DNA from: Membranipora membranacea
Lineage: Eukaryota > Bryozoa > Gymnolaemata > Cheilostomatida > Membraniporidae
Length of the DNA: 64,000 nucleotides
Direction of reading: 5' to 3'
NCBI GenBank assembly: GCA_914767715.1
Contig: OU612067.1
Span: forward strand, 12,779,001-12,843,000
Of the stretch, positions 11,351-23,300 are shown in pieces (within the stretch, counting starts at the first letter, position 1; each line of letters starts with the position of its first letter). The notes under the pieces are model-generated. The model saw nothing but the letters and a program-made list of their open reading frames with translations. It did not search any database and had not been told where the DNA came from. Position numbers and translations under genes: made by a program.

Positions 11351-14300
11351 GTATAGAAAATATTATTCTTGAAAACAGTCATGAATCACACATGCGTGGC
11401 AGAAATTCTCCCACTCCCACTCCCAGCATCAGCTGCTTCTTGTTACTAGTAGATTTTGTTTGAGTGATTTTTCTGTAGCAAAGGGTTTCTGACTACTTGC
11501 ATCGAACCTTTCTCAGAGCATTTATCACAGTCAGACTGGCAGCTTGCACAATATTGGGGATTTGTTGAGGTTAAACTATTGGCTAAAATCTGTAGTTGCT
11601 ATAGTTTAAGCAGGGTGAATGGAAGGTTTAAGGTTTAAGATTGATGGTTTCACTGCAAGCGTTGCATTGCATACCGAGCTATTTAAGCGGTCACAGTTCC
11701 CCGATGAGGCATTTGACTGCAGAAATTGCATAATTCCAATGCTTACTGTCTATTTTTTAAAACTTTGTTGGCATAGCTTTCATTCCTCAATTATACAAGG
11801 GTAAGGGTGTATGGGACTCTTAAAAGAAATGGTCAGCGAATAAGACAATCGCCAAGGTACCGATTGCATAGGCACCAATCGCGCCTGCGGCAAAAATAAC
11901 CCCAAGCCGATAGTTAATTGTTGAACATATCTCGATGGTCTTAGACAGATCAATCGTGCGTAAGGTCAGGAGGTAGAAATGAAGGGTATGGGTCTGGTCT
12001 GGCTGCTTATCATGTTATTAGAAAGGTTGTCTTCTCTATTCGAACTAGGATTTCAAATGGGTTCGATACTTTACATTATATTATGTAACATTGTCCACCC
12101 GAATTTGACTTACGCCATGAACTGGTTTACATAATAGTCAAGTCTTATGAATGAGGCTAAGTATTCATAACAGCTAAAGCAAGTCTCCCTTGCTCAATGC
12201 CACAATGATAGTCTGAGCCCCTCAGACTCTTGCGCCCCCCCTCGAGCTTGGTTTTAAACCAGATTAAGACTCGCCTTTAGGCTGTAAATGGGGTTTCATA
12301 AGGTTTATATGTGTTCTTTATATCACTACTATGATCTGACATCGAGCCCGTGACAGGAATCTCAGCCTTTGGCCCAGCCCAGGGCTGAACCTTCTGTCCA
12401 AGTGAAACTCTTTTTTTGCAAGGTATATCACAACTCCACATTCCTGTTTTTTTTTCGACTTGCTTGCAATGCAATGAACGTTGTTGGCGTCATAGTTTTT
12501 ATTTGCTGAATGATTATAATGAGCTTGATTTGATTACTAACTGGCTGTTAGCAGTTTATATGTTTAAAAGAGTGATAACTAGGCACTCTCAGACAGATTT
12601 GTTTGCGACCTAATGTATCCTTGGCACGCATAGATTGTGATTGTGAAACTTCATCATTCCTCTCTGCTGTACAATTATTTAGACAGTATCAGTTATGGCT
12701 GAAGGAAATTTCCCACAAGAAGATTATAGGGCTGTTGTTGGTCCTATAAACTGTCAAAAAACTGGCATCACAACGCAAGTGGGATTTGTTGTGAACATGT
12801 TTCATCAGCGTTACCTTGCTTATTCGGCAACTACCCCACAGCTAGGATACATCATGTAGTTTTACAGGCCCGTAGTTCTAGGGGAGGCAGGGACGCTCTG
12901 CCTCCCCTAGAATGCTGAATAGAGTGGCCTTCAAATGCTATAATTGAATATTCTATGTCGGAATAGGCTAATTATATGCCTTATATTGTCTGAGAGGAGC
13001 TTACAGCACCCCTCTTGGTTATGCTGAGGACTCGTCTCGGACTTTTGCCTCCCCTACCATTTTCCCTAAACTACAGCCTTGTTTTAATACTCACTATATT
13101 GTTACTCTATGTTGTTGCAGGTGAAATTGTTTACTGAGTCGGACAAATCCAAATCGGTGGAATTATCCTCTCTTGAAAAACAAAAAACGTTGTTCAGAGA
13201 GGTTCTTTTCAAGGCTGAAAAGAAAAAGTCTGCACAAATTAACTGCACCAAGGAAGTAAATGATATTCTAAAGCAGCTAAATAGAGAACATCGTGAAGCC
13301 GTCATCTTGGCGCCATTTGTCTACAAAAAAGACAAAGTGACCCTTGATATGGACGGTATTCAGTTCGCTTTACGATTTAGACTTTACAAGGTTCTGCGGA
13401 TACTGTTCAACAATATAAAAGTAAGGGCGTATCTTGAAAGACATAAGTTGCTTGATCAAGCAATATGGTCAGGTGATGACACACAGCTACAATATATCAT
13501 CCAGATGTATGAGAGTGAAGATGTGCAGATTGTGTTGACTTCTCTTTCCGATGCAGCTCTAAGCTATCTCTATGAGGAAAGCTGGAACCAGGACACGATT
13601 AAGGTACTGTACCCACACCTCACGTCTTGTTTCATACCTCGACAACAAAAGAAGGCTAAGATGTTCGCGTTTGTCTGTTATAACACATTTGATGTGGGAA
13701 CAGCGACTGGACCGAGAAAGAGAGACGGGGCTCGGGAAGAAGCGGATTGCATCATAAAGGGGTTTCAAAACTGTGGATTTACTGTTAGGGGTCCCCTCAT
13801 CGACTGGACATTCGATGAACTATTACAGCACATAGAAGTAAACATACATGAAGTGAGGAATGAGTGTTCTGTCATATTTATCTCCATTATGACACACGGC
13901 GACCAAGGGGTCATCCTTGACAAGAATGGTAAATCTGGAGAGATCAACAAAATCCTCCATAAGCTAAATATCCTCAAAGAAGTTATTCCGGTGGTAAGAT
14001 ATTTGAACAGGGTGCTTTTTTTGAATTCCATGTGTGACTATGAGTGAACTACTGTCAAAGGGTTCTTTTCATTGCGACTTAGGCACCTTCATAGATATAA
14101 ATTTCTAGTCGGTTCCTAACAAGAGGAAATTTTTCATCAAACAATCCATACAATTTAACTCCGTAAGTCATCAGTACAACAAGCGACAGTCTCAAGGTCT
14201 GTTTGTTGAGAGCGTTTTCATTTACTCTCAATGTAATTGTCTTTTTTTTGTGAGTTAATGACTGTGAACTGAACTTGCCTATGTAATAGTATCGGAACCC

Positions 14301-17300
14301 TTGCTCATTAATTGCTCCAGGGTCACCATATCTAACACAAAGTTTGCAAAAAGATACTTCAATAAACTAAAATATTTTGTTTGAATGTGACAATAATAAC
14401 CTGGAGTTAGAGTAACTCTTTGTTCCAACACTCTTGATATTTGACCAAACTTCAAGCCAATCACATGAGTGATTTAGGCCCAACCTTGTTTTGCATAGCC
14501 GTGTGAACAGGGCTATGTTTTGGATGTTTTCAGTTTTGAAAAATTGACGATCCTCACAGCTTTTGCATCAATTTTCGGGATCAATAGAGGGTGACATACT
14601 GTTGTTTGGTTAGATCATGGTTTTAGAAAATAGAAGGAACCTCTGCTAATACCCTTTTTCCATGCGATTATAAAACAGAAAATAATAACCATGACCAAAT
14701 ATGTCCTGGAAAAGTGATCTAGGCCATATGCATGACTAAACTATTTAAACTCATTTGCCACTCGTTTCTAAATCAGACTACCCATTTTATCTTTATTTCA
14801 GGTTGTGCTCCTCCAGTCTTGCCAAGGGGACAGAGAGCCAAGACAACAGATAAACCACCCCTACAAGTCTCTACGTCTTGACAGCCCTAATCAAGATGCT
14901 GAGACAGGAGGCAATCTACCACCTGGTGCCACAACCTGGGCGGTAATGCAGTTAATGTATGGTCATCACATTTCAGTCCTACGCCCGAATACCATGGTAG
15001 TCACGGCGACTGCCGAATACCACGCAGCCAGGCCTAAAATCTTTCTCGCCAATTTTTCGAGGCAGTTGGAATGTGCTGATGGATTTACAACAGTAAACAG
15101 TATGATCCAACTGTGTTCAAAAAGCATGTCCTTGGATACAGATGAAAATAGTAGAAGACAAGCGCCTGTGACTTATGACCTTTTACGTCAACCATTAGTT
15201 CTGCCTAAAGCTGCTGCATTTGAAAAAAAGAAACTGGAACCTCTACATCCTTCAGGTAGGTTTTGGTGATCTTTATCCAAGATGTGAACAGAGGGCTATC
15301 TAATTAGCGTCATCGACCCATTCTTTCTTTGGGGATGGTGAGATGGCACAATCGGATAGCGCGCTTGCTATTCAGTGCCAGGCGATTAGTGCCGCAGGAG
15401 TTGTGGGTTGGAGTCCCACTGGGGGAGCTTTTATTGTTGATTGTTCCAGCCCCCAGCACCTTCGGGTGTATACCTCTCTTGTGTGCATGTCTACTGACTG
15501 ACTCATGGAAAGACATGTGACAGCATGGAAAGACATGCTGACAAGCTGGAAAGACAACTAAACCTACTGCAAGGGGTCCCAGCAGTGGGCCATGTAAGGC
15601 CAATAACCCTAACACGTACGCTGTGTTTCATAGGGTGGCAATGGTGGATTGGAATGTGCTGTGGGATGAGAGAACACAACTCCGAGTAGTGAATAGCAGG
15701 CTATCTAAATAGCGCCATCGACCCATTCTTTCTTTAGGGATGGTGAGATGGCGAGATGGCGCAATCGGTTAGCACGCTTGCTATTCACTGCCAGGTGATT
15801 TATGCCGCAGGAGTTGTGGGTTCGAGTCCCACTGGTAGAGCTTTCATTGTTGATTGTTCCAGCCCCCAGCACCCTCGGGTGTATACCTCTCCTTGATTAA
15901 ATTAGGTCCCAACATTGTTGGTATAGTGCACAATATTAACACAAAATATTTATACAATTTATTATAGAAATTAGTATTACAGAGGGTAGATTCTGATACA
16001 AAAATATCCATAAAAATCTGGATATTAATGTCGCTTAGTGGCAGTAAAACAGACTATCTGCTGACGTGTTTAACATATACATGTAACTCACATGATGTCG
16101 ATCTTGAGGGTGTTAAAACATGCTGATGATAATATTTGCAATATTGTCAAGTGAGATTTTGCCCCTCATTTTGATAAAAAAAGGTAATAATAATAGCTCG
16201 AGTTAAAGAATTTAATATATTGATTAATTTAATTTCTTTTTGCAGAATCAGTCAGTGGAAACAATGACCGTAAATATAATGAAAAGACTGTGGATCTGAA
16301 GCTGGTGCCGAGCAGGTAAGTAAGATACATTACAAGCCAGTCTCTTTATAATTGAACAAAAAAATCAAATCAAATGCATATTGCTCACATGTGGTGTTGG
16401 CAGTCATGGATTAATTATTAGAAATGAAAGGCTGGCAAGAAAAACAAAATGTACACAAAGACAAAGGCAGTAGATAAATGTCATAAATAGGGTTGTGTCA
16501 CCACACCAGGTGTCCCTCATTATAGGGGAACAGATCAAACATTTTGGTCTGGCAGCCAGGGAATTTAGGAGAGAAAGATATTGGGACAAAATGTATAAGC
16601 GTTCATATGTATTTAATTTTATTGTTATACAAAATGATTCTATATTTAATTCAATAACTTCATTGATATAATACAAAATGATTAGGTTCTTTTCATGACA
16701 CTTTCCTTCCCCTCACTGAATTCCATTATGATTGACAAGTTTTAAAAAAAAATTAAATTGTCATTTAATTTTAATTTTTTAATGTAAATAAAGGTTCTGG
16801 ATAAATTTTTTTCAGCATATATGTTTACTGAATCAAGATTTTATAGCAAGAAGACACATGGATTATGACTTTTTTTAAAATCTTGCAAACGTCTGACAAA
16901 CATCTGAAAATTATCAGGGAGGTAACACCAAAAACACAACTCCTTTATTATGTCACTAGAAATCAATCTTTGCGTATATGCGTCCGATGCTGCAATGAAC
17001 TGGTTTGAAGTCACTCTAAGTCTCAACAGACTTTCAAGCAAACTTTGCTGTCAACGTACAGCCTCCAACGTACTCAATTACAAGCGACTATGTATTTCTT
17101 GTGCAACGAAGTAAGCCTATACTTCTGCTGTCCCTCAAGGAAATTGCGCATTAAATTCTGTATCTGCCCGTCATCTAATTAATGGTTCAGGCCCTGAACA
17201 GTTTGTGCAAATTGATTGCCCATCAGCTGCAAATTCTGAGATTAAAGCCGTAACTAGGCATCATTGTCCTTTAACAATAAGAAAACTATATTGGTATGTT

Positions 17301-20300
17301 AGTCCTGAAATTCCACACAAGAAAAGTATCATAATATATAGATTCTGATAATTTTCTTGCAATAAAACAGAGTAAAGTGTGAATTCCAAAAATGTTTATA
17401 TAAGCTGTCATTAAAAATAGGTATAATGAATTTTGATTGGCCACCTCTTAACCTTGAACATATTATAACTTTACAAGGCTTGTACAATCAACAAATTCAT
17501 TCAAATCATCCACTTTCCATCCACAATCCTTAGTCGCCATTTCTCAATTGCAATCCGGGTTATTCTGGTCTTGATATTTGTAGGTTTACTACAGTATCAT
17601 AATTATTATAGCAAGTAGAAGCTATCATCAAACCATAATCTATTCTGTTTGTTGTGGATTATTGTGGTTTAATGAAGGCAAACTGTAAGTGTACCTGTTC
17701 CCAGCAGTGTTATGATGCTTCCTCTTGTTGCGAATTTTCAACAGTTGTGTGCAAACAGAGGCTTGCAAACCTGGGGTGCAGGTGACAGAGGAAACTGAAT
17801 GTGATAGAAAGACCAATACTGATGTACTTTCATCAACTTCGAAAACTCCTGACGGGCCGTATGAACAACAGGAACAACCATCATTAGATCAGGTAGGTTC
17901 TGGGTGGTACACGAATTGGTACTGGAATGTGAAACATGGATGCAATGTTTTTCTCATATGAATGTCAAGGTTACTGTATGGTTTGAAAAAACATTATGTC
18001 CTGATGGGGTTTTCCCGGGGTTTACCTCCCCTGCTGAAAGTGGAGTAAAAAGAGCCGAGGAGCTAAGAGAATGAGGCATGTGCAACAAAAAAAGAGAGCT
18101 CGGTAACTTTTTAAGATTATCAATTATATTCTGCCTCCTCTTTTATTACTGGAGGGTAAAATGCAAGCTTACCGCGATTAGCAATTCTAATACTACCATA
18201 CCGAATCTTTCAGACTTCAAATCTGTGCAGATCTTAACAATCTACCTGATCATATAAAACCAATTGATTAAATTGTCTTCTTTTCAAGTAACCCGGTCCA
18301 AATACTCGAAACAATCATGAATGGTAGCATACTATACTATGTGTTAAATTTTGTTTATTTTCATTTCATTTTTTTCTGGCACTTTGCTTAAAAAAAAATG
18401 AAAAAATCAAACATTTAACAGAAACAAAAAATAACACAGTGAGTGGTTAAAAGCTGAAATACCCTGTGCTAACTGCAAATTTGAGTTGACAGCTGCAAAT
18501 TTTAGCAATCATAGTGGCAGTCTATATAGTTTTCTTAAGAATTTTTTTTCTGGTGCTATTTTAGTGTAAAAAGATTTGGTAAAGGAAAAATGAGGTGTAG
18601 GAATAGCAGCACTAATTAAAAGTTCTTTTTATGCATCCAACTTGGAAAAAAAGTTTCATGAATGTACAAGCTGCTTGCCTCAAACATATTGGGGTATTGC
18701 TTAGAATTTCACCTCTTGTGGTAACCAGGGTTTGTATAATTATGTAGGTGTCATGTTTTGAGCTTTTTTTTATCTTTTTCAGAGTATGGTATGGGATATC
18801 CATGACTCAATTCATACAAGATTATGTGAGATCTTTAGTGAAAACAGCTCTGCACACGTGACATCCACAGTTGCCACCCACCTGTATCAAGGAAAGGCCG
18901 AAAGCTTCCTTATATTAGCGCCTGACATCAGAGAATCCATAGTGGACTATGTAGATAGTGTGGATGGGCATACACTGATTGTATCAACCACCCACCTTCA
19001 AAGTGAAACGCTTCAGAAACAATCAATCAATCAATCAATCAATGACAATGTGATGAAAGTAGGAGGCATACCCATCCCGTTCTTAGCTGTTGCCACTCCA
19101 GAAAACATCCCGCGCGAGAAGCCTCAAGCGCTGGAATTCATCAACAGCATGCAAAGAAATAAGGGCATCAACAAGGAGTTCATTCTTGAGATTACACAAG
19201 AACTTGGAGTATCTATAAAAATTATGAGGAAAAATCATGAGATCATGTCTGTCAGAGGATTCTTTGATGCTCAATCTCCCGAGGACCCATTTGAGGACAG
19301 CATTAGCCTGCTTACTGCACTCAACCAACCAGCCGATTCACAGGATGTTACAGCAATAGCTATGATGTGGATCGATGAGATTGGTAAAGTTCAAGGTCTC
19401 TACAAACTGCTGGCCGGTGCAGTGAAAGATATGCCTGCCACTGAAACCCTCGACTCCTATCAGTTATCATTTCATTTATTTAAAAATGATGAGCTGCATG
19501 ACCAAATCAGAGAGCTGAGCATGGAAATTCTCTGCCCCAAAGTTGATTCTGAACGCCTCCAAACATGGGAAACCAAATCTCCTTTGTTTGTTGTTACATC
19601 AGCAATTCCAGACCTACCTTATGATGGATTTCCGTTTGATCTTGATGACATTGTTGTCCGACCCAAGGAGCAAAGTATCCCCAGTCCCCCTGATAGTAAA
19701 GCAGTACTAGTGTTCCAACATCCAGCGAGCTATGAAATAGAAATTCAAGTGCAGGAACCATCTAGCCCAGAACGAAACACATTGGTTCACCCCAAGGCTA
19801 CCAAAAGGATTGGAACTGAGAGAGCTGAGGGAAGAGTTAACCAACAAACTCCTCGCACAAAGGTGTGGTTCGTTAAAAGTGTTTATAGTCGGATATTGAG
19901 AGTAAGCAAGCACAATTCAATTATCATTTCTTTTTATAATAATTGCTATTTTGTTAAGGAGTATAGTTGTTTTTCTTATCATGTCAGTAGCACAAATTTT
20001 TTAAAAGTTGTTTTATTGATTTTTTGTAAATCCATTTTGTTTTAGGTAAAGATGAGTAGTTTGACTAAAAATCTGTTGGAGAAAGAACGAAAGTCTGTCA
20101 GCGAGACAATAAGAGGTCTTAATGAGACAGATGGGACCCGTGAGGATGCAGTGACAGCTGTTTCAGTCACACTGAGTCGCAGTGGTAATCAAGTGGAGTC
20201 ATACATTGTGCTAACATTTGGAACAGTGAAGCCTGTTAACAAGCGGAACTATATACTTAGAGGTAAAGAGAACACAGGTGTTGTTATCGCAACAGACGGG

Positions 20301-23300
20301 ATATTCAGTCACTCTTTGAAGGAATCGATGAGGAAAGCTCTTCAGTGCAGCTCTCCAGCCAGAAACCTTCATATGGTCGTCACCCATGCAGAGTTAAAGG
20401 CGCATACAAAGAAGACCTCTGTTTGCTCGTCATACAAGCCTGCTGAATCTGTTCTTTCTCCCAGCTCGTTCAAAATGCTTACTTTTGTATTCGACTTGAT
20501 GTCCAGAAAGTACACATTGAGACTAGATATGGGATACGCAGTTGAGGAGTTCAAATTCTATCAATGCACCCAGGCCAATAACTGTGTAAGTAATAAACTT
20601 TTAATTAATCTTTCATGATTTCCGATATGAGGTAGCTCAAAATCGTTAGGACATAACTTTGGGCTCAAACCTCCAGTCCTTTGATGTTGAAAACTGACTA
20701 ATGTGGCTTAAAGACTACCAACAGACTCTGATGATGGGCCAAAATCTAGTAGAGTATCACTGGTGTAAGCTACATTTTACAAGAATTAAAAGGTCGACCC
20801 ACTAAAAAGTTGTTACAAATTTTACCTATACGATCTTACAAGATTGACAACCAAACCCAAATGCAGACAACATTTAAACAAAAGAAACCTTATATGTATA
20901 AGCTGTATGCCTATATGGTATAAAATCAGTTATTTGTCAGTCTATTCAGATCTTATTCTCTTTCAAGGAGAATCAAAATGTCCACACAAGTAAGTATTCA
21001 ACCAACACTTACCACATTTTTGTCTGACATGTTACAGAAATTACAATTTATCTGGTGATTTTGGTTCAGATAAAATTATATCACAACACCAAACTAGGAG
21101 GGTAACATTGCAAATACAATACAGTGCTTTAGATGACAATCTGTGGTGTATACAAAGTTGAATCTGTTGGTGGTTAGGTCCGTTTTGTCAACGGAAAGCT
21201 CAAACTAAATACAAAATTAGAAGTGTTACCCCTCTTATAACCGATCAACTCCCTGATGTGAGTTAAAATCTCAATTAGGTATGATACCTGATTTAAGTAC
21301 AATAATGGCACTCCTTTGTACCTATTGGTATCAGGACCACAGACACCCAACAAACCAAGGTCAGGCCTGAATCATACAGCTTATAGTACCACAGGTAGTT
21401 TCTTCATAATTTTACTCTATCACGATATGGAATGTCAGGGAATGCTGAGAATAATATAAACTATGTAAAATCACCAATAGACAAGTCCCCCAACCTAACA
21501 TAACCTACTACAGCCCAACTACTACCGTAATTCCTCACCTATAAGTCACCGGACTTATAAGTGAATCACCCCCCTCAGAAAAAATTAAAATGCTCCAGTT
21601 ATAAGACACCCCACAGCTATAAGACACCCCACAGCTATAAGACACCGTGTCTTATAAGTGAATCATATCAGTAGTTGATGTTTGGAAGCTCTCCATCTTT
21701 GAATCAAGCGTCTATTAATGTTCAATTCCCTTGCAGTCTTGTCAAGGTTGTTATTCTTTTCAACTGTTCTCAATACTTCCAGTTTCTGCTGAATGGTGTA
21801 TGAGGTTCTTGGCATGTTTTATTTATTTTGAAAGACTGTGAGAGAGATATGATTTATGCTGATTGTTGAAAAATTTGGATTTTGTGGCACACATTCACTC
21901 ACTACAAATTGGGAAAAAGCTGCCCACAGTGGGTTTTGAACTAACAACTTCATGCTTATAAGCCGCACACTTTACCACTGAGCTATTTAGCTTTGGTGTT
22001 TGTAAGGGGTTTTAGTCCAACCTAAATATAAAAAGTGCCTCAAATGATAGTCGCGTCTATATGCTACTCTCTTACAGCCGCCTTCACTTATAAATCACCC
22101 GATCTATAGGTGAGGAATTACTTACAGTAATAGTAAGCCATATGATTACAGAAGTGTTGAAGGGTGGTATGAAAGATGTGTCGATCATTATTAGTAAACT
22201 GAGATTGATTAGCGGAAATTGTAACATTGCTATGTTTCCCAGATCTGGAATTGTGAGACATCAGTTTCTCAGACTGGATTAATTCTCCTGCTAACCCGAA
22301 ATATCTGAAATTCCATTTACTTACATGCCTAGACAACACTAAATAGGTTTTTAACTGAGTCATGAACCCTAAAAGGAGTAGTCAGCTACCTGAGGAATCA
22401 AATCAGTATTTACAACTATTTCTTTAATTATAGTGTTTTCTTATGCTATTTCTATCCATTTTTTAACAGTTGAAGAAAAGGGGTCCTGAAACCTCTGTTA
22501 ACCTTCAACACAAAGTACATTGGTATCACCTCATTGAGATTTCTCAGTGCAATTGATGTAGTTTAAGAGGTTAAAGAAATGGAGAACCATGTTTGTGGTT
22601 TAGAGTTCAGAAATTTGGACTCGGGGGAGTATGGTGGGTTTGAGAGTCCTCAATTTGAGTTTGAGGGAAAAAATTAGGGTTTGACCATAAACATATAAAT
22701 ACTTTTTATGTTTATGGGTTATATTTTTATGGGTTATATGTTTATGGGTTTGACAGTAACATTTTGGGGTTTGCGGCTCAACATTCGGGGTTTGCAACTC
22801 CAATTTTGGGGTTTGAGACGCAACCTTTGGGATTTGAAGCTCACAATATGGGGTTTCGGATAGAATTTTGGTGTTTGAGACTCAAGTTTTTGAGTTTGGG
22901 AGTTGAGATTTGGGGTTCGGCAGTCAGAAGTTTTGACTTTGGGGCCCAAATATAGGGTATATGGTTTCAACATTTGGGCTCAGAGTTTCAGAATCAAGGC
23001 TTAATATTTGAGGTCCTGGTTTTTGAAGTTACACAGGTGAGAAACATGAAGGCCAGTTAGCAATGGTGTGGTATTGAGAGCATACTTCATTATACCCAAT
23101 CCATCACTCCTTATATGCTAGACCAAGACTTCATATTCCCCCAGACTATATACTAGACATCCTCCTACCCCCATACCCAAATACTTCAAGAACCAAAAGT
23201 TTCTACCTGTGCCATTAGCTATTCATACCACGGAATGTATTTTCTCCTAGCGTTGACGTTTTGTTATTTTCTTGTTGTTGTGGTTGTTGGTCTGTATTTC

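Noticed and set aside
15329-15615. Open frames in both strands over the SINE pair
   Set aside because: They lie wholly in a tRNA-derived repeat and recur wherever the repeat occurs.
15750-15840. Possible true tRNA gene
   Set aside because: A and B boxes are good, but the body does not fold as a tRNA and the sequence is a repeated SINE.
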